From CAVZGO01 sp963774935 (GTDB lineage: Bacteria > Chloroflexota > Anaerolineae > Anaerolineales > UBA4823), in NCBI GenBank assembly GCA_963774935.1, contig CAVZGO010000007.1, positions 434,001 through 498,000 on the forward strand: a DNA stretch of 64,000 bases, given 5' to 3'. The notes beneath the pieces are model-generated. The model ran no database searches. It had not been told where the DNA came from and was given only the letters and a program-made list of their open reading frames with translations. Shown in pieces: positions 8,400 through 16,407 of this stretch. The position numbers were made by a program, and so were the translations under genes. The first letter of the stretch is position 1, and each line of letters starts with the position of its first letter.

Positions 8400-9935
8400 T
8401 CATTGAGCTCTCTTCCTCCTTACCGCCAATCCCCAGATCAACAGCGCTGCCCCCACCAATACCCCCGCGCCGATCCCCACCAGCAGCCAGTCCACTCTGC
8501 CGGCTTCCTCCGCCTCTTCCGTGCTTGATTCCGCAGGAGTTCCCACCGCCGTGGGTGCTTGCTGTCATGGTTGGTAGTGGGGTGGACGTCAGCCTCGGCT
8601 GCGGTGTGCGCCTCGGCGCTTCGGTCGGCGTGGCGCTTGGCGTCAAAGTCGGCTCGGCTGCTTTCACCACGATCTTGGTCACCCGGCTGGATCACCGACT
8701 GCATCGTCAGTCCGTTCAAATCCAGCAGCTCTTGCAGTGGAACCTCGTACACCGTGGCGATGCCCACCAGCGTCTGCCCGCTCTGCACCGTGTGCACCAG
8801 CGAGCCATCCGGGTTGGGCGTGGCCTTCGATCCAGCCGATCGCCCCGCTTCCCGATCCTGTCCCCGGTGTAGTTGAGCCCCCCGGCGCGGCCTGATCCCA
8901 GCCCTCTGTCCACAGAAATGTCACCGCCACCCTGGTGTTGCCCGAAGGCAGCCCCAGGGTCTTCGCCAGCGAGCAAGAGATATCCAGTCCCACCGGGCTG
9001 GTCACCACCCGCCCATACTGGTCCAGCCCGCCGTTGTAGCCGTTGAAATAAGCCGCCTGCGCCTCCGGCACCCCCAGGCCCAGGTCGGCGAACATGCGCC
9101 GCGGCTGCGGATCGCTGAGCTTCGACCAGAAGTTATCGTCCACGTTCCACGGCCCCGATTCAGCCACCAGCGCCGCTACCAGCTTGCCCTGGTAGCCGAT
9201 CATGATCGAGTAGCCCTGCCCAAAAGCGTAGCCGTCACACGCCATCGCCCCACCGTTGGCGAATTTCAGGCACTTGTCCGGGAGCGCCACGATCTCGCGC
9301 TCCCCTGCATCGTAGCAGGTGGCATAGACATCGAAGCTGCGCGCAGCGGACTTCGCCAAAATAAGCGACAAGGAGAAACTATCAAGGCTCAATTCAGACT
9401 TTGTCTCAGGATTGCCCCCCTGTGGTCTCGATGCAACTTGCTTGGCTGCCCATTTCCTCTCGACCCATTCCACCAGTCGTTGGTAACCCGCTTCACCCAG
9501 AATTTTCTGCAGCCTGGACTGGTCCTTATCCAGGATGCCCCAGATTTGCACATTGTAGCCGCTCTCCGCAATTGCCGCTCTCTTTTCTGCTGCTCCTATC
9601 AATGGGTTGGCGAGAATTGTCCGGCTCTCTGCCTCCAACTGCTCGATTTGTTGTGCTTCCTGTCTGGCGATTTCGATTACTGCCTCTGCTTCTTGCCGGG
9701 TGAATCCCAGGTCTTGTGTCAGTGCATGTTTCCCACGCCCATCCAGCAGCAGCTGCGCCAGCACCGGTTTGCTCCCCCATACACCATCAGTCGTCTGCAT
9801 CACTGAAAACACTGGCTGCGCTGTGCCCAACACCAGCACGAGCACTACCAGCGCGGCAAGCTGCTTACACCGTAATATCATCCGAAAACGCTCCACAAAA
9901 CGATTATAAGCCATAATATTTCGCTGCCCGCGCAA
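8400..9935 (-). pseudogene. Secreted LysM-domain protein, interrupted by three frameshifts
   Basis: The first frame (8679-9935) encodes a signal sequence, a helical region and a conserved domain with ESGPWNVDDNFW and YNGYNGGLDQYGR-like segments, ending in a Gly/Ser linker. Its C-terminus is then scrambled. A second frame near 8680-8830 supplies a clear LysM domain (HTVQSGQTLVGIATVYEV...IQPGD). A third frame near 8555-8680 supplies a Pro/Thr linker. A fourth segment encodes one membrane helix (WLLVGIGAGVLVGAALLI) followed by RRKRAQ and a stop at 8400. Each shift is a single base: near 8825-8845, at the GG at 8677-8678, and at 8551-8557. The intact protein would be a membrane-anchored, cell-wall-binding protein. 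Start may be 9914 (ATG) rather than 9935 (TTG). Confidence 0.78.
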
Positions 9936-9944
9936 CGAAATATT
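9915..9944. promoter_or_regulatory. Inverted repeat between divergent genes, candidate operator
   Basis: AATATTTCG at 9915-9923 and its complement CGAAATATT at 9936-9944 flank a 12-base spacer. The site sits between the divergent LysM protein and lyase genes and overlaps the start of the LysM gene. No regulator is assigned. Confidence 0.45.
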
Positions 9945-9971
9945 ACCATTTTTGTCAACAAATATTATAAT
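9943..9971 (+). promoter_or_regulatory. Candidate sigma-70 promoter for the lyase gene
   Basis: A -35-like TTACCA (9943-9948) and a perfect TATAAT (9966-9971) are separated by 17 bases, about 60 bases upstream of the lyase start at 10032. Confidence 0.55.
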
Positions 9972-10031
9972 TTCTATAGGAAGCTCATCGTTTCGTGCCT
10001 AAGCCTTATTCACGATAGGATTATTAAAGAA

Positions 10032-11501
10032 ATGTCCTCTCAGACTTCATCACCTCCTCCTTACCGTCTCGAGCGCGACTCGCTTGGCGAGCTACCGGTA
10101 CCACTCACCGCCCTCTACGGTGTGCAGACCCAGCGCGCCGTGCTCAATTTCCCCATATCCGGTCTAAAGCCCTGGCGTGCCTTCATCTGGTCGATGGCGA
10201 TGATCAAGCGCGCCGCCGCCGAAGTCAACCGCGACCTGGGTTTGCTCGACTCCGACCTGGCAAACGCCATCGTCCAGGCTGCCCAGGAGGTTATCGACGG
10301 TCGCTGGGACGACCAGTTTGTCGTCGATCCCTTCCAGGCTGGCGCCGGCACCAGCCACAACATGAACACCAACGAGGTCATTGCCAACCGCGCCACCCAG
10401 ATCCTGGGCGGCTCGCTGGGCGAATATCGTGTCAACCCCAACGACCACGTCAACATGGCCCAATCCACCAACGATACCATCCCCACCGCCATCCGCCTGG
10501 GCGCGTTGTGGCGTTTGGATGAGCTGCTGGGCGTGGTTGCTGACCTTACTACTGCGCTGCGCCAAAAAGCTCACGAGTTCGATCCGATCGTCAAGTCCGG
10601 GCGCACCCATTTACAGGACGCCGTGCCGATTCGCCTGGGCCAAGAATTTGGCGCTTACGCCCGCGCCGTTGAGCGTGACGGCGAGCGCATCCAGCGCTCC
10701 GCCGAAGGCTTGCGCCGCCTGGGCATCGGCGGCACTGCTGTTGGCACTGGTTTGAACGCCCATCCCGCCTATCCCGCCGGCATGGTACAGCGGCTAGGTG
10801 AGATCACAGGGCTGGCGCTCTATCCCTCCGATGACCTGATTGAAAGTATGCAGTCGCTGGCGGATGTTGCCGATTTCTCCGCCGCCCTGCGCACCCTGGC
10901 GATCACCCTCACGCGCATTGCTAACGATTTCCGCCTGCTGGCTTCTGGGCCTTCCACCGGCCTGGACGAGCTGCGTCTACCGCCGGTTCAGCCCGGCTCC
11001 AGCATTATGCCCGGCAAGGTCAATCCTGTCCTGGCAGAGATGCTCAACATGGCTATGTTCCATGTCCAGGGCTGTGATCTGGTCGTTTCACTGGCATCCC
11101 AGGCTGGTCAGCTCGAGCTGAATGTGATGATGCCCATCATCGCCCACAACCTGTTCGAGAGCATGCAGGTCATCATTGGCTCGGTCAGCGCTTTCACAGA
11201 GAAGTGTGTGCGTGGACTGGTCGCCAATCAGACCAAAGCCGAAGCCTGGCTGGAGCAGAATGCGATCATCGTCACGGTCCTTAATCCGCTCATCGGTTAC
11301 GCAGCCGGTGCGTCGTTGGTGAAAGAATCGCTGGCAAGCGGACGCACCATCCGCGAGGTCGCCCTCGAAAAAGCAGCCGCCGGATTACTGCACCACAGCA
11401 ACCAGGATCGCTTGGTAACGGTATTCGAGGTTGAAGCCGCCCTGCACGATATGCGCCGTCTTACCGAAGGCGGCATCTTCGGCGGAGCTGGCGGTGGGTA
11501 A
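10032..11501 (+). CDS. Aspartate ammonia-lyase / class II fumarase family enzyme
   Basis: A 489-residue member of the aspartase/fumarase superfamily, which catalyses trans-elimination to fumarate from aspartate or malate. The three family blocks are present: TSHNMNTNEV near 116, HVNMAQSTNDT near 140-148 and GSSIMPGKVNPV near 322-333. The LELNVMMPIIAHNLFES segment is closer to aspartases, while the N-terminus (DSLGELPVP, QTQRAV, NFPISGL) is fumarase-like. The substrate is therefore left open, with aspartase slightly favoured. The length is normal. It is preceded by a good -10 but no strong ribosome-binding site and is probably monocistronic. Confidence 0.85.
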   Translation: MSSQTSSPPPYRLERDSLGELPVPLTALYGVQTQRAVLNFPISGLKPWRAFIWSMAMIKRAAAEVNRDLGLLDSDLANAIVQAAQEVIDGRWDDQFVVDPFQAGAGTSHNMNTNEVIANRATQILGGSLGEYRVNPNDHVNMAQSTNDTIPTAIRLGALWRLDELLGVVADLTTALRQKAHEFDPIVKSGRTHLQDAVPIRLGQEFGAYARAVERDGERIQRSAEGLRRLGIGGTAVGTGLNAHPAYPAGMVQRLGEITGLALYPSDDLIESMQSLADVADFSAALRTLAITLTRIANDFRLLASGPSTGLDELRLPPVQPGSSIMPGKVNPVLAEMLNMAMFHVQGCDLVVSLASQAGQLELNVMMPIIAHNLFESMQVIIGSVSAFTEKCVRGLVANQTKAEAWLEQNAIIVTVLNPLIGYAAGASLVKESLASGRTIREVALEKAAAGLLHHSNQDRLVTVFEVEAALHDMRRLTEGGIFGGAGGG

Positions 11502-11624
11502 TTAAAATCGATCCTTTTAACACTTACTTTATGGATTTTCTAGGCATCCTGTTTTAACATAATGGGTACGGTGATATCTACTGCTTGTTATAATTTGAGT
11601 TGCAGCGCCTGAGGGAGGTGTCAT

Positions 11625-12437
11625 ATCAGTACCACCAATATCCTTGTCATTGAAGATGATGATATTGTCGCCCGCACCATCGAGCGCAGTCTGCGTGGTG
11701 ATGAATTCCGCGTTGTGCTGACAGATAATGGCGTGGAGGGACTCAAACAAGCTCGCCGCCGCCGTCCAGATCTTGTCATCCTGGATGTGATCATGCCTGG
11801 AATGGATGGCTATGCCGTCAGCCGGGAAATGCGTCGTGATCCGCTGCTGCAAGACTTGCCGATCTTATTCCTTACAGCCAAGGTAAAGGACGAAGATAAG
11901 ATTGCCGGTTTTATGGCTGGTGCCGACGATTACATGACCAAGCCGTTCAACCTTGATGAGTTGATTCTGCGCATTCGCGCCATCTTGCGCCGAGCAGCCA
12001 GACGGACTGACCCCAACACTGAGGCCGAAATTAATTCTGTTTCGAATTCGATAGCTCGCCCCCCTGGATTCCGCCTGTCCGGTGCCAATTCAAACGCCAT
12101 GTCTCGCAACCATGTCGAGGAAAAAATTGTCCTCGTGGTCGAAAATTACTCCCTTGACACCCGCTCGTATGAGCTGACTACACCCACGCATGGCAAGATC
12201 CGCCTCACCCCGGTGCAGTTCGACCTTCTGCAGCACCTGATGAACCACCCGGGTGAAATCTTTTCTCCCACACGCCTGCTGGATGAGGTGTGGGATTATC
12301 CTTCAGACTCCGGCAGTCCGGACCTGGTGCGCGTCCACATCAAAAACCTGCGTGAGCGTATCGAAGTCGACCCGCGTGCCCCCTCCTTCATTCGTACCGT
12401 GCCAGGATACGGCTACATCGTCGGCTCTGAAGCCTGA
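11625..12437 (+). CDS. OmpR/PhoB-type response regulator with apparent ATC start
   Basis: A two-component response regulator. The receiver domain has the acidic cluster ED-D-D at residues 10-13, the phosphoacceptor D54 in VILDVIMPG, and K in DYMTKPF near 106. A winged-helix DNA-binding domain with the RVHIKNLRERIE recognition region follows. The full receiver is only open from 11613, after an in-frame TGA. No ATG, GTG or TTG precedes the receiver. The GGGAGG ribosome-binding site (11613-11618) sits 6 bases before ATC AGT ACC at 11625, the best start. The first ordinary start, GTG at 11715, would delete the first strand and acidic pocket. Either ATC initiates or an ATG has been lost. No histidine kinase is adjacent. 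Confidence 0.85.
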   Translation: MSTTNILVIEDDDIVARTIERSLRGDEFRVVLTDNGVEGLKQARRRRPDLVILDVIMPGMDGYAVSREMRRDPLLQDLPILFLTAKVKDEDKIAGFMAGADDYMTKPFNLDELILRIRAILRRAARRTDPNTEAEINSVSNSIARPPGFRLSGANSNAMSRNHVEEKIVLVVENYSLDTRSYELTTPTHGKIRLTPVQFDLLQHLMNHPGEIFSPTRLLDEVWDYPSDSGSPDLVRVHIKNLRERIEVDPRAPSFIRTVPGYGYIVGSEA

Positions 12438-12523
12438 GCCCGCGTCCATTTTTACAAGCTCTTTATCCTGCTTTCACTCTCGCTTTATTACAAATCAGGG
12501 AAGCCAAATTAAAATGGGATCAC

Positions 12524-13087
12524 ATGGATCCCAGCCCTGATTTTATTTCTCATGCACCAATTCCAGCCGCCAACATCGTTGAAGAACAATTGGTGCCTTT
12601 GTTTCGTGCTTTCCAGGCGCTTCACTGCCTGAGCTTAGATGAATTTGCTGCTTTACAAAAGCAAGAGCTCGATCGGTTAAAAGAAATTTCACGTGAGAAG
12701 GAACACTGGCTGAACATTGCCAATCACCTGCTTGCCAGGGAAATAACCGTGGAATTGCTCGCTGCGCCTTATGCAGGTCCTAAAGGAGCTCCAGCATGTG
12801 ACAAGCTGGTGCACGGCATCCGGGCTCAAGGAGATCGAATGCATGATCTGCTGGTGGTCAACCAGGCAGTCGCCGCCCGTGATCTCATGCTGGCAGTTAA
12901 AACCCAATCGATGATCCAGCGCCAGGGTGAGGCGTTGAATATGACTGGCGGTTTTGGAACCAGCAGCCAGTCAGGCGTGCTGCGGTATTTGCAAGAGCAG
13001 GTGGAAGCGCTGCAGGCGATCTCGAGCGCGAATGAAAACCTGTTGCTACTCATCTGCAGCCTGGAAAACCTGTCCAAGCGAATTTGA
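12524..13087 (+). CDS. Hypothetical helical protein, FlgN-like
   Basis: A 187-residue, almost wholly helical protein with no signal peptide. Heptad-like stretches occur at about 35-70 and 145-187. The overall pattern (EEQLVPLFRAF...LQKQELDRLKEISREKEHWL...) recalls FlgN-type flagellar chaperones or other short coiled-coil adaptors. There are no flagellar genes nearby, so no function is assigned. It starts 86 bases after the response regulator and may be co-transcribed with it. Confidence 0.6.
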   Translation: MDPSPDFISHAPIPAANIVEEQLVPLFRAFQALHCLSLDEFAALQKQELDRLKEISREKEHWLNIANHLLAREITVELLAAPYAGPKGAPACDKLVHGIRAQGDRMHDLLVVNQAVAARDLMLAVKTQSMIQRQGEALNMTGGFGTSSQSGVLRYLQEQVEALQAISSANENLLLLICSLENLSKRI

Positions 13088-13325
13088 CACTTCCCATACG
13101 GTATTCTTTTTTAATCCCCCCACTGCACAGTTTAATACAGCCTGGATTTCAACCACATAATCTGCTGCTTGCGCCAGAGGTGTATCGAGGGCACAACTGA
13201 TTGCCGGGGTATGGCAGCTTTTCACAGGCTCTTCATCATACTTGCCCTACCACTCAGCGTTGTCGTATGTGTCTCGCATCGCGATATTCCTTGCTATAAT
13301 TGATTAACCATCAAAGGAGTACAGT
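13088..13325. other. Intergenic region with promoter-like element
   Basis: No gene is seen. TATAAT near 13293-13298 followed by AAAGGAG immediately before 13326 marks the promoter and ribosome-binding site of the next gene. Nothing else is recognised. Confidence 0.5.
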
Positions 13326-13709
13326 ATGAGCGATCAGAATACCACCCCACCCAACGTGGATGACGAAATACCCGACAACGATAGCTGGCAGGAAGTTGGA
13401 CACCAGTTCCAGATTCTGGGCGAGAGTCTGGCTGCCACGCTTCGTGTTGCTTTAGAGAAGGAGGAAAATCGGCAGCGGATGAAGGATATCCAGCAAGGGC
13501 TGGAGGCAATGATTGACAAGGTCGGCGAAGTAATTCAGGATGCTGCTGCCACACCAGAAGGTCAAAAAGTTAAGGAAGAAGCCAAAAAGGCTGCCAACAC
13601 CCTCCAAGACTCGGCTGAGCATACCGCCCAGGAAGTTCGCCCACACCTGATTTCCGCATTGAAGCAGGTTAATATTGAGCTGGGAAAGTTGGCTGACTGG
13701 CTAAAATAG
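13326..13709 (+). CDS. Small acidic helical protein of unknown function
   Basis: A 127-residue soluble protein without a signal peptide. It begins with an acidic disordered stretch (NVDDEIPDNDS). It continues as long amphipathic helices with apolipoprotein- or LEA-like character (EGQKVKEEAKKAANTLQDSAEHTAQ). A good ribosome-binding site AAAGGAG precedes it. Its 3-prime end overlaps the convergent miaB gene by 41 bases. Such proteins are common hypotheticals; a stress-related role would be speculation. Confidence 0.65.
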   Translation: MSDQNTTPPNVDDEIPDNDSWQEVGHQFQILGESLAATLRVALEKEENRQRMKDIQQGLEAMIDKVGEVIQDAAATPEGQKVKEEAKKAANTLQDSAEHTAQEVRPHLISALKQVNIELGKLADWLK

Positions 13710-15012
13710 TCCCCTGCATCGACCACGGTCCCGTCCAGGTTATCCTCACGTTATGCACCTGACCGCGCAGATCGCTATCAGACGCGACGAACACCAGCTT
13801 ATTGGTAGGAGTCCTGCCACGCCAGCGATCACGCACTTTCTCCTCGAATAATACATCCACCTTCTGACCCAGGTAATGCGCATTGATCTCCCCCGCAATG
13901 CGCTCCTGCTGCTCTTCCAGCAGGCGGAAACGCTGCCATTTCTCCTCATCCGGCACATCATCCGCCATGCGCCGTTCTGCAACCGTACCCGGACGCACAG
14001 AATAGCGAGCCAGATGAGCCACATCTAAACGTAGCTCTTCCAGCAGGTCATAGGTTCGCTGGAACTGTTCTTCGCTCTCCCCCGGAAAGCCGACGATCAC
14101 ATCCGTCGCTATCGCCACGCCTGGAATTATGTCACGGATTACCTTTACCAGCTGGCGATAATCATCCGCTGTATAACCCCGCTTCATGTTTTCCAACACA
14201 AGGTCATCACCAGCCTGTACGGGAACCTCAATGTGCGGCATCACCTTCGGCAGCTCAGCCACGGTTTCAAGCAGCTCTGTGGTCATCCAGTTTGGGTGGG
14301 AGGTTAAAAACCGAATTCTCTCCAAGCCTTCAACTTTGTCAATCTGATGCAGCAATGCAGCCAGGTTCGGCCCTTCGGGGATGTCTTTGCCGTAACGGTC
14401 GACAATCTGTCCAAGCAGGGTGATTTCTTTCACTCCCTGGCTGACCAGGGAATGCACGTCTGCAAGGATTTCTCCAACTCGCCGGCTGCGTTCCACTCCG
14501 CGCCGGTAGGGAATAATGCAGAAAGTGCACGCATGCGAGCAACCCAACACAACCGGTACGTAAGTGGAAACCAGCCGACCGCGCTCATCCAAAGGCAGGA
14601 TCAGCTCATGATCTTGAGTTTTATAGCGCTGCTCTGTCTCGGCTTGCTCCAATGCATAGCTTTCGTCCTGAGTCAGGAAAGCCACCAGTGGGCCAGGATC
14701 GGACGGTGGCGAGAACACATCTACAAAAGGAAAATGCTTCGCCAGTCGATCATAGCCGTGAACCCCCACCAGACAACCCATCAGGTTTATTACCAGCTCG
14801 GGTCTCTTTTGTTTCAATGGACGCAAGGAATGCAGCCGTCCATAGGCTTTATCCTCGGCGCTTTGCCGGACCACGCAAGTATTCAATACGATGACATTCG
14901 CCTCTTCAGCCAGATCGGTGGGCTGGTATCCTAAATGCTCCAACGCCGAAGCAATCCGCAGTGAATCGGCTACATTCATCTGGCAGCCTTCTGTCCAAAT
15001 GTGATATTTCAT
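13669..15012 (-). CDS. miaB: tRNA-2-methylthio-N6-dimethylallyladenosine synthase MiaB
   Basis: A radical-SAM methylthiotransferase that adds the 2-methylthio group to i6A37 of tRNAs. The N-terminal UPF0004 domain has the cluster cysteines in TEGCQMN, NTCVVR and GCLVG. The radical-SAM CxxxCxxC motif is GCSHACTFCIIPYRRG. A C-terminal TRAM domain ends with RITWTGPWSMQG, which is typical of MiaB rather than MtaB or RimO. The start at 15012 (MKYHIWTEGCQMN) fits the family; an upstream in-frame ATG at 15057 adds 15 unlikely residues. It is convergent with the small helical protein, overlapping by 41 bases. Confidence 0.94.
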   Translation of the reverse strand: MKYHIWTEGCQMNVADSLRIASALEHLGYQPTDLAEEANVIVLNTCVVRQSAEDKAYGRLHSLRPLKQKRPELVINLMGCLVGVHGYDRLAKHFPFVDVFSPPSDPGPLVAFLTQDESYALEQAETEQRYKTQDHELILPLDERGRLVSTYVPVVLGCSHACTFCIIPYRRGVERSRRVGEILADVHSLVSQGVKEITLLGQIVDRYGKDIPEGPNLAALLHQIDKVEGLERIRFLTSHPNWMTTELLETVAELPKVMPHIEVPVQAGDDLVLENMKRGYTADDYRQLVKVIRDIIPGVAIATDVIVGFPGESEEQFQRTYDLLEELRLDVAHLARYSVRPGTVAERRMADDVPDEEKWQRFRLLEEQQERIAGEINAHYLGQKVDVLFEEKVRDRWRGRTPTNKLVFVASDSDLRGQVHNVRITWTGPWSMQGTILASQPTFPAQY

Positions 15013-15074
15013 GTCCGATATTATATCAAAAGGATTCTGGCTATCTCCGCTACTCATCTTTTGCTTAATTAAGA

Positions 15075-16349
15075 GTGATAAAATTTTCCCTTATGCGAAA
15101 ATTATCTCGCAGAACGATATTGATCGCTATTAGCATACTGGTTTTGCTGTCTGGATTAGCTTTTATGGTTGGGCTGCTCCAGGACCGGCTCGCCTGGCGG
15201 GCGGACATGGCTTATACCTATGTGCGCGCCATTCTTAACCCTGCCGGCGCCATGCCCACCTCCCTGCCCGATCCACGCGTGGTCACCAGACGTGAGCCAA
15301 CCGCCACCCCTGATCGGATGATCGCTCTGGCGCCTACTTTAGCACCAACCAACGGCCCGACCCTGACTCCCACTGCATCGCCTACTCCCATCCCATCCGC
15401 GGCTTCACTGAACCCACCGAAATGGGAAAAACAAGACGCCAATAACTGCGGCCCGACCACCTTGGCAATGTATTTGCGCTATTTTGGTTGGGAAGGAGAT
15501 CAGTTCACAATATCCAATTTAATCAAGCCGAAGCGCGAGGATCGCAATGTAAATGTTGATGAGCTGATCTATTACGTTCGCAACCACGCCGGCTGGCTGA
15601 ACATCGAATACCGTGTGGGAGGCGATCTCGAAACCCTCAAACGCTTCCTGGCAGCAGGTTTGCCTGTGATGATTGAAGAAGGCACGCTACTGGACCAGAC
15701 TTACTGGCCCAACGATGATCGCTGGGCAGCCCACTACCTGCTATTAACTGGTTATGATGATACTGCCAAGACCTTCATCGGTCAGGACAGTTATTATGGA
15801 CCTGATAAACGGATCCCTTTTCCTGACCTGGACAAAGCCTGGCAGACATTTAATCGCGTTTACATAGTGATTTATCCACCCAACCAGGATTCTGTAGTTA
15901 AATCAATTATCGGTCCTGATTGGGACGAAGCCACGAACCGCACACGTGCATTGGAAGTTGCCCAGGCAGAAACCTCATCTGATCCGGATAACCCCTTCAC
16001 CTGGTTCAACCTTGGCACCAACCTGGCTTATTTCGAGCGCTACATTGAAGCTACCGACGCATTCGACCGCGCCCGAAACCTGGGCCTGCCCCAGCGAATG
16101 CTGCGCTACCAGTTTGGACCTTTCATGGCATACTTCCACAGCGGTCAGCTTGATGAGCTGGCATCCTTGCTCGAATACTCGCTCAAGATCACCCGCAACT
16201 CCGAAGAAACTTTCTTATGGCGAGGCTGGATGGAATACCGTAAAGGAGATAAGGTTGCGGCTATTGCCGATTTCCGCCGCGCTCTGGATGAAAACCCGAA
16301 TTATGAAGATGCCCTGTATGCGCTACGCTTCACCGGCGCCATCCCGTAA
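15075..16349 (+). CDS. Membrane-anchored C39-like cysteine peptidase with TPR tail
   Basis: A 424-residue extracytoplasmic protein. It has an N-terminal signal anchor (about 14-34), a Pro/Thr-rich linker (about 72-108) and a papain-like C39 domain. C125 lies in NNCGPTTLAM, the His in AAHYLLLTGYD, and an Asp in FIGQDSYYGP. The C-terminal third (about 290-424) has at least two TPR-like repeats (PFTWFNLGTNLAYF, FLWRGWMEYRKGD). C39-like proteins outside ABC transporters are often secreted peptidases of unknown substrate. The start is GTG at 15075 or ATG at 15093; neither has a strong ribosome-binding site. Confidence 0.85.
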   Translation: MIKFSLMRKLSRRTILIAISILVLLSGLAFMVGLLQDRLAWRADMAYTYVRAILNPAGAMPTSLPDPRVVTRREPTATPDRMIALAPTLAPTNGPTLTPTASPTPIPSAASLNPPKWEKQDANNCGPTTLAMYLRYFGWEGDQFTISNLIKPKREDRNVNVDELIYYVRNHAGWLNIEYRVGGDLETLKRFLAAGLPVMIEEGTLLDQTYWPNDDRWAAHYLLLTGYDDTAKTFIGQDSYYGPDKRIPFPDLDKAWQTFNRVYIVIYPPNQDSVVKSIIGPDWDEATNRTRALEVAQAETSSDPDNPFTWFNLGTNLAYFERYIEATDAFDRARNLGLPQRMLRYQFGPFMAYFHSGQLDELASLLEYSLKITRNSEETFLWRGWMEYRKGDKVAAIADFRRALDENPNYEDALYALRFTGAIP

Positions 16350-16407
16350 ATTAAAAACCCGTCAAACTTTCGTGCTATACTGTAGAAAATAAAAGCAGGA
16401 GGAAACC

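Noticed and set aside
8282..8872. Plus-strand open frame opposite the LysM gene
   Set aside because: Low-complexity shadow of the GC-rich minus-strand gene; no domain and no ribosome-binding site.
12686..12699. ATTTCACGTGAGAA as a second parS site
   Set aside because: Only 11 of 14 core positions match and it lies inside a coding gene; not symmetric.
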